This document shows, one piece after another, positions 42,599 to 52,307 of a DNA stretch of 64,000 nt. Made by a program: the position numbers and the translations under genes. The DNA comes from JBKEDC01 sp047971925 (GTDB taxonomy: Bacteria; Bacteroidota; Bacteroidia; Bacteroidales; Prolixibacteraceae). Position 1 is the stretch's first letter; each line of letters opens with the position of its first letter. The stretch covers positions 29,499 through 93,498 of the forward strand of contig JBKEAC010000041.1 of NCBI GenBank assembly GCA_047971925.1, written 5' to 3'. The notes below the pieces were generated by a model. It had not been told where the DNA came from, did no database searches, and saw only the letters and a list, made by a program, of their open reading frames with translations.

Positions 42599-42937
42599 AT
42601 GTTTTTTATAGGTTTCATAAGTACGATCGTTCCTTATCTTTTGATGATAGGAGTATTTTTAGCTGCACTTTATCAGTTAAATGGGAATGATTATGCTTTG
42701 GCAGAGGATCTTTTGCAGCAACCCGAGATTCAGTATGTGTTACCTCAAAATGTTTCGATAGCAGATGAACTAACATCTGTTGATGTTTGTTGTTATATTG
42801 ATTCATTGCAAAATGAAGAATTAAGAATTAAGATTCCAGAGGCGATAGTGCTGGAATTTCTACTTTTAAATACCTGTGATTATCAATCTATTGAGCAGGC
42901 GTTATATTCGGGGCTTTCTCCTCCGTGTGTTATTTAG
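42599..42937 (+). CDS. Small membrane-anchored protein, unknown function
   Basis: I do not recognise this 112-residue protein. It has one hydrophobic N-terminal helix (FFIGFISTIVPYLLMIGVFLAAL, quoted in part) and a soluble acidic remainder with three cysteines. The ATG at 42599 is chosen because a -7 element lies between it and an upstream in-frame ATG. The hemA gene starts 56 bp later on the same strand, so it is the first gene of the hem operon. A role in tetrapyrrole synthesis is possible but not shown. Confidence 0.7.
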   Translation: MFFIGFISTIVPYLLMIGVFLAALYQLNGNDYALAEDLLQQPEIQYVLPQNVSIADELTSVDVCCYIDSLQNEELRIKIPEAIVLEFLLLNTCDYQSIEQALYSGLSPPCVI

Positions 42938-42993
42938 AAAGAACTTTTTATTAAAAAAGAGAAGCTAAATAATAATTATCAACTACTATAAAT

Positions 42994-44220
42994 ATGATTG
43001 GAATAATCGGACTTAGTCATAAAACAGCCCCGATTCATATAAGAGAGAAATTCTCATTGAATGCAGAAAATAGTCGCGAATTGGCTCAGAAAATATGCAA
43101 AGGACAGCACATTGATGCACTTTTGATATTGTCAACGTGCAATCGCACGGAGTTTTATTATCGTGCAAAGGCGAGCAATAGAGATATGGCAAATATGGCA
43201 ATTGTGAAGCATTTGATTAATTATACAGGTATAACCGATTGTCAAAAATCATATTTTTATGGCTATGAACATCGAGATGCAGTAAATCATTTGTTTAGAG
43301 TAGTTTCTAGCCTTGATTCTATGGTTTTGGGAGAGTATCAAATTGTTTCGCAGGTGAAAAATGCTTATCAGTTGGCAGAAGAGAATAAAACTCTCGATAA
43401 AGAGTTAATGCGCTTATTCCAAAAAGCTTTAGAAACAGGAAAGCAAGTTCGCACGCAGACACAAATGAGTACAGGAGCTTTTTCGGTGAGTTATGCAGCT
43501 GTTGAAAGGTGTTTGAATGAATTTCCGAAACTTAGTAAGAAAAAAATCTTGCTGGTAGGTACCGGAGAAACAGGAGAGCTTGTTATACAGAGTTTGTTTA
43601 AAAAAGGGGGGCGAGATATAACGGTTGTTAATCGAACTTTTCAAAATGCAGTTGAATTAGCAGGGCGTTATCGTGCAAAAGTTCGCAATTGGGAAGAGCT
43701 AAATGAAGTGGTTTCAGAATCGGATATTATAATTAGTGCGGTAACTTCTCAGGAACCGATTATAAATGAGACAAAAGCGGCGCATTATCAGTTGTTTATT
43801 GATTTAGGAGTTCCGCGAAATATGAATGAAAAATTGCATAATGAAGCTAAAGTAACCCTCTTGAATGTAGATGATTTACAACATGTGGTTGCTGAAAATC
43901 AAGAGAAGAAGCAGGAATTGGTTTTAATGGCACAGGGAATTATTGATGCAAAAGTTGATGAATTCTTAGAGTGGTTGAGTAGTCGGAATTTATCGCCAGC
44001 AATTCAGCAAATTATGGATGTTGTTTCAGAGATGCATCAAGGAGAATTGGCTATTTTTAGTAAAAATAAAACCGATGAAGAAGTGATGCTGTTAGAAGAA
44101 TACAGTAAGCATTTTGCTGATAAGATGATAAATACCATGATACGAAATTTGAAGGATTTGAGTGATAACGGTCGCCATACGGATAGTGTCAGAGTGATTG
44201 AAAGAATATTTTCAAAATAG
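42994..44220 (+). CDS. hemA: Glutamyl-tRNA reductase
   Basis: HemA reduces glutamyl-tRNA to glutamate-1-semialdehyde, the first committed step of the C5 tetrapyrrole route. The N terminus GIIGLSHKTAPIHIREKF and the catalytic STCNRTEFYY (Cys49) are diagnostic. GEYQIVSQVKNAY follows, the NADPH site is ILLVGTGETGEL, and the C-terminal dimerisation helices are at residues 300-405. The length of 408 residues is normal. It is followed by hemC at 65 bp. Confidence 0.97.
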   Translation: MIGIIGLSHKTAPIHIREKFSLNAENSRELAQKICKGQHIDALLILSTCNRTEFYYRAKASNRDMANMAIVKHLINYTGITDCQKSYFYGYEHRDAVNHLFRVVSSLDSMVLGEYQIVSQVKNAYQLAEENKTLDKELMRLFQKALETGKQVRTQTQMSTGAFSVSYAAVERCLNEFPKLSKKKILLVGTGETGELVIQSLFKKGGRDITVVNRTFQNAVELAGRYRAKVRNWEELNEVVSESDIIISAVTSQEPIINETKAAHYQLFIDLGVPRNMNEKLHNEAKVTLLNVDDLQHVVAENQEKKQELVLMAQGIIDAKVDEFLEWLSSRNLSPAIQQIMDVVSEMHQGELAIFSKNKTDEEVMLLEEYSKHFADKMINTMIRNLKDLSDNGRHTDSVRVIERIFSK

Positions 44221-44285
44221 GAATTTCCGATAATAAAAAGACTTAGGTTTAAAACAAGAAGGCGAGAGAAGATTAAACAAGAAGC

Positions 44286-45209
44286 ATGAATCGTACAATA
44301 AAAATAGGAACTAGGGGGAGCAAGCTTGCATTGTGGCAGGCGCATGAGGTTCAACGAGTGTTAAAATTGAAGTTTCCAGAAATAGAAACAGAGATTGTGA
44401 TTATCAAAACAAAAGGAGATCAGATTTTAGATGTTTCTTTGTCGAAAATTGGTGATAAAGGATTATTCACAAAAGAAATTGAGCAACTTTTGCTTTCAGG
44501 GGGCATTGATATAGCGGTGCATAGTTTTAAAGATATGCCAACGGAGCTATCAGATAATTTGATTATCGGTGCAGTACTCCCACGAGAAGATAAACGAGAT
44601 GTTTTTGTATCGAAAGATGGTAGAACATTAGCTGAGATGACAGAACATGATTTGATCGGAACTTCTAGTTTAAGGAGAAAAGCTCAATTGCTTAGTTATA
44701 ATCCGAACTTGAAAATTGTTGATATAAGAGGAAATGTAGAAACACGCTTGCAACGCATGAATGAAGGTTTGTGTGATGCTATTGTTATGGCAGGAGCGGG
44801 ATTTATTCGCTTAGGTTATGAAGAGTTAATTACAGAGTATTTTGATGAAGAATTGATGCTCCCTGCTGTAAGTCAGGGAGTAGTGGCTATTGAGATTCGT
44901 GAGGATGATGAAGAGATGGCCATTCTATTAAATGAAATTAATGACGATTCAGCTTGGATTGAATGCATGGCCGAAAGATGCTTGTTGCGCACTTTAGAGG
45001 GCGGATGTCAGGTTCCGGTTGGGTGTTCGAGTAGCGTTGAAGGAGAAGAATTTCACATGACAGCGTTAGTGGCTAGTCTTGATGGAACGCAGGTGGTTAA
45101 GGAACATGTTTTGACTACAGTTGATTTGGCATCGGAGAAAGCAATTGAATTGGCAGAGCTTTTGTGGAAAAATGGAGCGGATAAAATTTTAGATTCTATT
45201 AGAAACTAG
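44286..45209 (+). CDS. hemC: Porphobilinogen deaminase (hydroxymethylbilane synthase)
   Basis: HemC joins four porphobilinogens into hydroxymethylbilane. It begins IKIGTRGSKLALWQAHEV, contains VHSFKDMPTEL and GTSSLRRKAQLL, and holds the dipyrromethane cofactor on Cys241 in EGGCQVPVG. The length of 307 residues is complete. It lies between hemA and hemD in the same direction. Confidence 0.97.
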   Translation: MNRTIKIGTRGSKLALWQAHEVQRVLKLKFPEIETEIVIIKTKGDQILDVSLSKIGDKGLFTKEIEQLLLSGGIDIAVHSFKDMPTELSDNLIIGAVLPREDKRDVFVSKDGRTLAEMTEHDLIGTSSLRRKAQLLSYNPNLKIVDIRGNVETRLQRMNEGLCDAIVMAGAGFIRLGYEELITEYFDEELMLPAVSQGVVAIEIREDDEEMAILLNEINDDSAWIECMAERCLLRTLEGGCQVPVGCSSSVEGEEFHMTALVASLDGTQVVKEHVLTTVDLASEKAIELAELLWKNGADKILDSIRN

Positions 45210-45274
45210 AAGCTCCTTGATTTTAGTGAAATTAGAGATAATCAAATCAGGTATTTTCTTTTAAATAAGATAAG

Positions 45275-45970
45275 TTGGAAAAAATAATTTGCACATTTGA
45301 TAAGCCAGAATTGGAAGAGTTTAGTCATCCAGATTTACTATTTGCTCCGCTCATTCGGGTTGCGAAATTAGATTATCGTTTAGAGCGCTCATTAGATACA
45401 TATGAATGGTTATTCTTTACTAGTAAGAATGCGATTCGTTTTTTTGATCGAATTCATGATGGAAGTTTCAAAGGAAATATTGCTGTATTGGGAGAATCAA
45501 CAGCAAAAGAATTGGAGCTGTATGGATATAAAGCCGATTTTGTAGGTGATGGAAGTTCTTCTGTGAATATGGCAAAATCTTTGATTAATATTGTTGTTCC
45601 AGGACAAAAGGTGCTGGCAGTGTTAGGTAAAATTTCATCATTCAATTTGCAAATTGCGATGGGTGAAAAGCATCGTATTGATCGGGTTGATGTCTATGAT
45701 ACACATTTAGAATCGTTGCAAAACAAAGAAATACGACAATTGATATTATCTGACGATTATCGATTGATTTTGGCTGCAAGCCCATCGGCAGTTCGAAGTT
45801 TAGTGTTGAATTTTGGTGGGAAAGAAATATTATGGAGGGTGGCATGTATTGGAGAAACAACAGCTCAAGCATGTAGGTCTTTAGGCATAAATCCGTTGAT
45901 GGTATCAACGAAGCAAAACTTTAAAACCTTACTTAAAGAAGCAATGGACTTCCAAATAGAGAATAAATAA
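45275..45970 (+). CDS. hemD: Uroporphyrinogen-III synthase
   Basis: HemD closes hydroxymethylbilane to uroporphyrinogen III. It is a poorly conserved family; here the marks are YEWLFFTSKNAIRFF near residue 42, IAVLGESTAKELE, and the C-terminal IGETTAQACRSLG. The 231-residue frame begins with TTG at 45275; a stop codon lies three codons upstream and no ATG occurs for many codons, so the TTG start is the likely one. Its place after hemA and hemC supports the call. Confidence 0.88.
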   Translation: MEKIICTFDKPELEEFSHPDLLFAPLIRVAKLDYRLERSLDTYEWLFFTSKNAIRFFDRIHDGSFKGNIAVLGESTAKELELYGYKADFVGDGSSSVNMAKSLINIVVPGQKVLAVLGKISSFNLQIAMGEKHRIDRVDVYDTHLESLQNKEIRQLILSDDYRLILAASPSAVRSLVLNFGGKEILWRVACIGETTAQACRSLGINPLMVSTKQNFKTLLKEAMDFQIENK

Positions 45971-46110
45971 ATTTGAATTGAAACCGGTGTTTCTGATAAG
46001 ATTTTACTTCATGAAAGTTCTCAAATAGAGCTGTTTGTGTAATAAGCCTGCTGGTGAAAACCTATTAGAAACTCTGATAAGTAGTTTTTTAAGCGAATAA
46101 AAATAAAATT

Positions 46111-47103
46111 ATGACTTTCCCAATTACTCGATTAAGAAGATTAAGACAAAACACAATCATTAGAAATATGGTTCGCGAAACAGAAGTGAACCGTGAAGAT
46201 TTAATCATGCCTTACTTCGTTTGTACAGGAGAGGGCGTGCGCAATCCGATAAAATCGATGCCCGGAAACTTCCAACTTTCTATCGACGAATTGGTGAGAG
46301 AAGTGCGCGACTTAGTAAATACGACAGGTATTAAAATGATATTGCTCTTTGGTATTCCTGAAGAGAAAGATGATACAGGGGCTTGCGCTTGCGAACCCGA
46401 TGCAATTGTGCCTATGGCGATTGAAGTACTCAAAAAAGAGCTACCCGAGATATTAATTGTTGCCGATGTGTGCAACTGTGAATATACTACGCATGGACAT
46501 TGCGGTACGATTGTTGATGGCGATGTGGAAAATGATTCAACACTTGAAACTTTGGCAGCGCAATCGCTTACACTTGCACGTGCTGGTGCCGATATTATCG
46601 CTCCAAGCGATATGATGGATGGCAGGGTGGCTATCATTCGAGCAGCTTTAGATTCCGAAGGTTTCGAGAAAACACCAATCATGGCTTATTCTGCAAAATA
46701 TGCTTCGGGTTTTTATGGTCCTTTCCGCGATGCTGCTGGAAGTGCACCTCAGTTTGGAAATCGAGCTACTTATCAGATGGATCCCGCAAATTCCGATGAA
46801 GCACTTCGTGAAGTGGAACAAGATATTATTGAGGGCGCCGATATGGTTATGGTGAAGCCAGCACTTTCTTATATGGACATCATCCGCAGAGTGAAAGATA
46901 CGTTTAATATGCCAGTTGTGGCCTATAATGTGAGTGGCGAGTTCTCGATGGTTAAAGCTGCTGCAGCAAATGGTTGGATTGATGAAGAACGACTAATCAA
47001 AGAAATTCTTACATCAATGAAACGTGCTGGAGCTGATGTGATAATTACGTATCATGCCAAAGAATTTGTGTTGGCAGAATTGAGAAAAGGGGAGAGGGTG
47101 TAA
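46111..47103 (+). CDS. hemB: Delta-aminolevulinic acid dehydratase (porphobilinogen synthase)
   Basis: HemB condenses two 5-aminolevulinates into porphobilinogen. The Schiff-base lysines are K196 in YSAKYASGFYGPFRDA and K249 in MVMVKPALSYMD. The zinc cysteines C121, C123 and C131 are in DVCNCEYTTHGHCG, so this is the zinc-dependent type. The 330-residue length is normal. It starts 140 bp after hemD, with no clear -7 element between, and leads hemB-hemL-hemE. Confidence 0.97.
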   Translation: MTFPITRLRRLRQNTIIRNMVRETEVNREDLIMPYFVCTGEGVRNPIKSMPGNFQLSIDELVREVRDLVNTTGIKMILLFGIPEEKDDTGACACEPDAIVPMAIEVLKKELPEILIVADVCNCEYTTHGHCGTIVDGDVENDSTLETLAAQSLTLARAGADIIAPSDMMDGRVAIIRAALDSEGFEKTPIMAYSAKYASGFYGPFRDAAGSAPQFGNRATYQMDPANSDEALREVEQDIIEGADMVMVKPALSYMDIIRRVKDTFNMPVVAYNVSGEFSMVKAAAANGWIDEERLIKEILTSMKRAGADVIITYHAKEFVLAELRKGERV

Positions 47104-47162
47104 GAAAATTGAAGACTGAGTATCATGAAGCTGAAATTACTAAAGTTAAATAATCCGATAAA

Positions 47163-48452
47163 ATGAATTTCAACCAAAGTACATCCGCTTTTCAAAAGGC
47201 GAAACAATTAATTCCTGGAGGTGTAAATTCTCCGGTGCGCGCTTTTAAAAGCGTGGGTATCGACCCATTGTTTATTAAAAAAGCGAAAGATTCGCACATT
47301 TGGGATATTGATGATAACGAATACATAGATTTTGTGTCCTCATGGGGTCCGATGATTCTTGGTCATGCCAATCCGGCTATTGTAGAAGCGGTGCAAAAGG
47401 CGGCAGAATTAGGCACAAGCTATGGCGCACCAACTTTGGTAGAAACTCGCATGGCAGAACTCATCAGCGAAATGATGCCTTCTATTGACAAAGTGCGCAT
47501 GGTGAACTCAGGTACGGAAGCCACTATGAGTGCGCTCCGATTGGCAAGAGGATACACCAAGCGTGATTTGGTGGTGAAGTTTGAAGGTTGTTATCATGGA
47601 CATGCCGATTCATTTCTCATTAAAGCTGGTTCGGGAGCAATTACTTTAGGATTGCCCGATAGCCCCGGAGTAACTAAGGCTTCAGCCAAAGATACGCTCA
47701 CTGCCGAGTATAATAACCTAGCATCGGTTGAGCAACTTTTTCTTGACCATGTCGATCAGATTGCCGCTATCATTGTTGAACCCGTGGCAGGAAACATGGG
47801 TGTGGTGCTACCTGAAGAGGGCTTCTTGCAGGGCTTACGAGCCATCACTCAAAAACATGGTGCCCTACTAATCTTCGATGAGGTAATAACTGGATTCCGA
47901 TTATCATCGGGTGGCGCACAGAAGTATTTCGGTGTGATGCCAGACCTAACCACTTTAGGTAAGATTATCGGTGGAGGATTACCCGTAGGAGCCTATGGCG
48001 GTCGTGAAGATATCATGAATTGTCTAGCCCCTGAAGGTCCAATTTATCAAGCCGGAACACTTTCCGGAAATCCGCTTGCCATGTCGGCTGGCATTGTGAT
48101 GCTTGAAACGCTCAAAAATAATCCAAATATCTACGAAGAATTAGAGCGCAAAGGAGCCATGGTGGAAGCTGGATTTAAAAAGAACCTCGTTGATGCGAAT
48201 GTTTCAGGAGTTGTGAATCGATTAGGCTCAATGATGACACTCTTCTACACAAAAGAAAAGGAGATTAAGAACTATACTCAAGCCATGACTTCCGATACGA
48301 AGTGTTATGCCAATGTATTTAAGGGCGCATTAAATAGTGGTTTTTATATTGCACCTTCGCAATTTGAATGTCTGTTTATATCAAATGCGCACACCGATGA
48401 GGAGTTAAACGGATTTATTAAAGCTCATGCCGAAGCTCTAAAACATTTATAA
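47163..48452 (+). CDS. hemL: Glutamate-1-semialdehyde 2,1-aminomutase
   Basis: HemL moves the amino group of glutamate-1-semialdehyde to give 5-aminolevulinate, using pyridoxal phosphate. It starts AFQKAKQLIPGGVNSPVRAF, has VNSGTEATMSALRLARG, the aspartate in LLIFDEVITGFR and the PLP lysine K267 in TTLGKIIGGGLPVGAYGG. The length of 429 residues is standard. The stop overlaps the hemE start by one base (TAATG), so translation is coupled. Confidence 0.98.
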   Translation: MNFNQSTSAFQKAKQLIPGGVNSPVRAFKSVGIDPLFIKKAKDSHIWDIDDNEYIDFVSSWGPMILGHANPAIVEAVQKAAELGTSYGAPTLVETRMAELISEMMPSIDKVRMVNSGTEATMSALRLARGYTKRDLVVKFEGCYHGHADSFLIKAGSGAITLGLPDSPGVTKASAKDTLTAEYNNLASVEQLFLDHVDQIAAIIVEPVAGNMGVVLPEEGFLQGLRAITQKHGALLIFDEVITGFRLSSGGAQKYFGVMPDLTTLGKIIGGGLPVGAYGGREDIMNCLAPEGPIYQAGTLSGNPLAMSAGIVMLETLKNNPNIYEELERKGAMVEAGFKKNLVDANVSGVVNRLGSMMTLFYTKEKEIKNYTQAMTSDTKCYANVFKGALNSGFYIAPSQFECLFISNAHTDEELNGFIKAHAEALKHL

Positions 48453-49471
48453 TGACAGCTATTTTTTTAAAGAAACTACGAGGCGAAGCAACCGAACGAC
48501 CACCCGTGTGGTTTATGCGTCAGGCTGGGAGAGTTCTTCCTAATTATCGAGCATTAAAGGAAAAATACACATTTCATGAGTTGATGGAAGACCCGAAGCT
48601 TTGTGCTGAGGTTACATTAATGCCGATTCGTGATTTGGGTGTCGATGCTGCCATTTTATTCTCTGATATATTGGTTATTCCGAGTGCTATGGGTATGGAT
48701 TTGGAATTTACCGATGCTGGTCCTGTATTTTCTAATCCACTGAAAGGAAATAACTCCCCGCTTGATATTCTTCAACCAAAGCCTGAGAAATTAGCATATA
48801 TTTATAAAAATATTGAGGAAATTGTTTCTCTGAAAGGCGATACTCCTCTGATTGGTTTCTGTGGGGCACCACTCACCACCATGTGCTACATGATTCAAGG
48901 ATTAAGTAGAAATCAGGCTTTTCCCGATGCCATTAAATTCATCTTTCAGCACCGAAAAGAGGCGCTACGTTTGATTGATGCCATTGCCGATTTATCGGTT
49001 CATTATGCATTGGAGCAAATTAAGCACGGCGTACAATGTTTTCAATTGTTTGAAACACATGCTAATCTTATTCCTATTGAGTTGTATCAAGAGCTGTTCA
49101 TGCCAGCAGTTGAAAAAATATCAAGAGCTGTTCGTGGCACTGGAACGCCGTTCATCTTCTTTCCCAAAGGATTTGCAACAGGTTTTAAACTAATAACGCC
49201 CGATTTGTGCGATTTTGTGAGCATAGATTGGCAAATTTCAATAGCAGAAGCTCGTGAAATGGTGCACCATGAGGTTGGACTGCAAGGTAATTTCGATCCA
49301 CGCTACCTTTATTGCACAAAAGAAGAAATAGCAAAAGTTTTAGAACGTTATGTGCCATTCTATCAAGAAAATCAAAATTTCATTTTTAATTTGGGACATG
49401 GATTCTTGCCTGATATTCCCTATGAAAATGCTAAATTTGTTGTCGATTGGGTGAAGAAAACAAGCTGGTGA
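48452..49471 (+). CDS. hemE: Uroporphyrinogen decarboxylase
   Basis: HemE removes four carboxyl groups from uroporphyrinogen III to give coproporphyrinogen III. The signatures PPVWFMRQAGRVLPNYR (residues 17-33) and GFCGAPLTTMCYMIQG are present, as is the conserved aspartate in AAILFSDILVIPSAMG. The 339-residue length is normal. It shares one base with hemL and is the last pathway gene here; hemF/hemN, hemG and hemH are not in the window. Confidence 0.97.
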   Translation: MTAIFLKKLRGEATERPPVWFMRQAGRVLPNYRALKEKYTFHELMEDPKLCAEVTLMPIRDLGVDAAILFSDILVIPSAMGMDLEFTDAGPVFSNPLKGNNSPLDILQPKPEKLAYIYKNIEEIVSLKGDTPLIGFCGAPLTTMCYMIQGLSRNQAFPDAIKFIFQHRKEALRLIDAIADLSVHYALEQIKHGVQCFQLFETHANLIPIELYQELFMPAVEKISRAVRGTGTPFIFFPKGFATGFKLITPDLCDFVSIDWQISIAEAREMVHHEVGLQGNFDPRYLYCTKEEIAKVLERYVPFYQENQNFIFNLGHGFLPDIPYENAKFVVDWVKKTSW

Positions 49472-49561
49472 ATTAGTAGTTGAAAAGTGAATTGTGGAGT
49501 TATTATTAACTAAAAACGATAGAAGGCTGATTTTAAGTGTTGTTAATCTGTATAAAATACT

Positions 49562-49569
49562 TATTTTTG
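49562..49569 (+). promoter_or_regulatory. -7 promoter element for the six-gene operon
   Basis: TATTTTTG, 22 bp before the methyltransferase start. Confidence 0.6.
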
Positions 49570-49591
49570 GGGGCAACTAACAATAAGGAAG

Positions 49592-50305
49592 ATGATAGGT
49601 TATGACATTATGGGAGAAGCGATTTATAATTATTATTTTGAGCAAGATAAATCGCCTATTTTAGTGCATTCAGAAGACTTTGATACCGATGAAATGCAAC
49701 CAGAATATTTTTTTCGGACATTTAATCAGATGCCACCATTAGAACAGTTTGCCTTAAATGAATCAAAAGGTAGAGTGCTTGATGTTGGTGCATGTGCAGG
49801 TTGTCATTCCGTAATACTACAAGAAAGAAATTGCGATGTTGTTTCGCTTGAGCAGAGTGAAAAATGTGTTGCAGTAATGAAGAAACGAGGATTACATAAT
49901 GTAGTTCAAGAAAATTTCTTTGATTTTCAAGATGAGAAATTGTTTGACACGGTGCTTTTGTTGATGAATGGAACTGGAATAGCAGGTAACTTAGCGAATT
50001 TCAAAGCCTTTTTACTTCAAATAAAAAAGCTACTTAAACCAGATGGAAAAGTGTTTATCGATTCATCGGATTTAATTTATTTATATGAAAATGAAGATGG
50101 AACTGTTGATATTAATCTTGCAGGAAATTATTACGGTGAATTGAGATATCAAACAGAATATAAAGGAAAATTATCAGCCTCTTTTTCGTGGCTCTACGTT
50201 GATTATCACATGATGAAGAGTTATGTCGATTCTGTTGGATTAAAGATAGAATCAGTAAGATGGGGTGAGCATTATGACTTTTTAGCAGTATTAACACACC
50301 AATGA
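49592..50305 (+). CDS. Class I SAM-dependent methyltransferase
   Basis: A 237-residue Rossmann-type methyltransferase. The SAM-binding loop is GRVLDVGACAGCHSVILQE (motif I, near residue 60), followed by CDVVSLEQSEKCVAVMKKRG (the acidic end of strand 2) and TVLLLMNGTGIAGNL. LLKPDGKVFIDSSDLIYLY is motif III. The substrate is not visible. It is the first gene of a tight operon; the next gene begins 1 bp after its stop. Confidence 0.9.
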   Translation: MIGYDIMGEAIYNYYFEQDKSPILVHSEDFDTDEMQPEYFFRTFNQMPPLEQFALNESKGRVLDVGACAGCHSVILQERNCDVVSLEQSEKCVAVMKKRGLHNVVQENFFDFQDEKLFDTVLLLMNGTGIAGNLANFKAFLLQIKKLLKPDGKVFIDSSDLIYLYENEDGTVDINLAGNYYGELRYQTEYKGKLSASFSWLYVDYHMMKSYVDSVGLKIESVRWGEHYDFLAVLTHQ

Positions 50306-50306
50306 A

Positions 50307-52307
50307 ATGACTAAAAAATATCGTTCGTTAAATCAAGAAGAAATTACCCAATTGGAAACACAACTCTGTGTTTCTCAGCACTGGGAAAATGTGCAATTTG
50401 TTGAGCCTATCAATTTAAAAGCATTTAAAAATGTAGAGTTCTCAGGGAGTTGTAAAGTGGGGGTGCAGAATGAATTAATCTACCTAGATACAAATGTTCC
50501 CAAATTATGTGGAATTTATAATGCTCACATTCACAACACAAATATTGGCAACAATGTTTATATTAATAACATTCGAAACTATATTGCCAATTATGATTTA
50601 GAGGAAGGTGTTATAGTTGACAACTGCTCTGTGCTTGTTACCGATGGCTATTCGTGTTTTGGAAATGGATTGCATGTGAATGTAATGGATGAAACAGGTG
50701 GTCGTCAGATTATGATTTATGATCATTTGTCGGCACATCTAGCCTATCTCATGGCAATGTATAAGCATCGTGAAGACATGATACGTGCAGTTGAGCAAAT
50801 CATTCAAAGCTACAGTTCATCGAAGCGATCAAATAGAGGTAGGATTGGAAAGCATTCAATTGTTACAAACACAGGTGAGCTACGAAATGTGCATGTTGGT
50901 GAGTATGCTAAAATAAATGCGGCATCGGTTTTGCAAAATGGAACCATTCAATCGAATGAAAAGGCGGTTACGAACATTGGAAGTTTAGTTACAATGCGTA
51001 ACTTTATTGTTGCTTCGGGTTCTAGTATTAATGATGGTGTCTTGGTGAGAAACTGTTTTATTGGTCAAGGTTGTGAACTTGGTGCTCAATATTCAGCAGA
51101 AAATTCAATTTTCTTTGCCAACTGTCAGGGGTTTCATGGAGAAGCGTGTGCTATTTTTGCAGGACCATATACAGTTACACATCATAAATCGACATTGTTA
51201 ATTGCTGGAATGTATTCCTTTCTGAATGCAGGGAGTGGTTCTAATCAGAGCAATCACATGTATAAGTTAGGACCAATTCATCATGGAGTTGTTGAAAGAG
51301 GATCGAAAACGACGAGTGATTCCTATATATTGTGGCCTGCAAGAATTGGTGCGTTTACACTCATCATGGGTAGGCATACGATGCACTCTGACACTTCGAA
51401 TATCCCATTTTCCTATTTAATTGAAAACAACAACGAAACTTGGTTGGTTCCAGCGGTTAATTTGAGAAGTGTTGGCACGATAAGAGATGCACTTAAATGG
51501 CCACGACGTGATAAACGAACAGATCCAAATAAATTAGATTATATCAATTTTAATTTACTGAGTCCATTCACCATTCACAAGATGCGAATTGCAATAGAAA
51601 CATTGCAAAAAATAGAAGCCATATCTGGTAATTCTACGCAAGTATTTTCGTATAATAACACAAAAATACGACGCTCGTCATTGCACAGTGGAATTAAATA
51701 TTATCGTCTAGCTATTTTGAAATTCATTGGAAATTCGGTAATTACAAGATTAAATAAGAAGGATGTGAAAACGATGAAGGATGTTCATCGTTGCTTGAAA
51801 CCAACTACCGCTATTGGAAAGGGAGAGTGGCTCGATATTTCAGGATTAATTGCACCAAAAGATGAAATCGCTCGCTTGGTTAATGCTATTGCAGAAGGTG
51901 CGGTGTTGTCTCAGCAGAAGTTGAATGAAAATATAAAACGATTGCATGACCAATACTATGAATATGAGTGGACATGGACTGTTGATTTTATTCAAGAATA
52001 CATTGGAAAAAATATTACAGAACTAAAATTAAGTGAGCTAATAGATTTAGTTGAACGATGGAAGAATGCAGTCTTAGAGCTAGATGAACTTCTTTTGCAA
52101 GATGCGTATAAAGAATTTAATAATGATGTAATGACGGGTTTTGGAATAGATGGAGATAGTGTTGTTCGTCAGAAAGATTTTCAACATGTGAGAGGTAGTT
52201 TCGAGGAAAATGGTTTTGCTCAAGAACTAAGAGGACACATGGAAAGAAAGACTAAATTAGCTCAGCGAGTGATTGAACAATTAAGTGTAGTAAAAGAAAT
52301 TAAATAA
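50307..52307 (+). CDS. DUF4954 family protein with beta-helix repeats
   Basis: A 666-residue cytoplasmic protein. It begins with a short helical part (SLNQEEITQLETQLCVSQHWENV) and then a long region, about residues 40-330, of hexapeptide-like repeats (HIHNTNIGNNVYINNI, VHVGEYAKINAASVLQNG) resembling a left-handed beta helix, as in sugar nucleotidyl- or acyltransferases. The last 250 residues are helical. I recall this layout as DUF4954, a Bacteroidota and spirochaete family without a known activity. It overlaps the next gene by one base, so translation is coupled. Confidence 0.85.
   Translation: MTKKYRSLNQEEITQLETQLCVSQHWENVQFVEPINLKAFKNVEFSGSCKVGVQNELIYLDTNVPKLCGIYNAHIHNTNIGNNVYINNIRNYIANYDLEEGVIVDNCSVLVTDGYSCFGNGLHVNVMDETGGRQIMIYDHLSAHLAYLMAMYKHREDMIRAVEQIIQSYSSSKRSNRGRIGKHSIVTNTGELRNVHVGEYAKINAASVLQNGTIQSNEKAVTNIGSLVTMRNFIVASGSSINDGVLVRNCFIGQGCELGAQYSAENSIFFANCQGFHGEACAIFAGPYTVTHHKSTLLIAGMYSFLNAGSGSNQSNHMYKLGPIHHGVVERGSKTTSDSYILWPARIGAFTLIMGRHTMHSDTSNIPFSYLIENNNETWLVPAVNLRSVGTIRDALKWPRRDKRTDPNKLDYINFNLLSPFTIHKMRIAIETLQKIEAISGNSTQVFSYNNTKIRRSSLHSGIKYYRLAILKFIGNSVITRLNKKDVKTMKDVHRCLKPTTAIGKGEWLDISGLIAPKDEIARLVNAIAEGAVLSQQKLNENIKRLHDQYYEYEWTWTVDFIQEYIGKNITELKLSELIDLVERWKNAVLELDELLLQDAYKEFNNDVMTGFGIDGDSVVRQKDFQHVRGSFEENGFAQELRGHMERKTKLAQRVIEQLSVVKEIK

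Noticed and set aside
46212..46682. 156-codon minus-strand frame opposite hemB
   Set aside because: Its Ser/Ile/Val-rich product is the mirror of the hemB codons; hemB is certain.
49340..49576. Minus-strand frames opposite hemE, hemL, gyrA and others
   Set aside because: They are shadows of well-supported genes on the other strand, without family resemblance or promoters.
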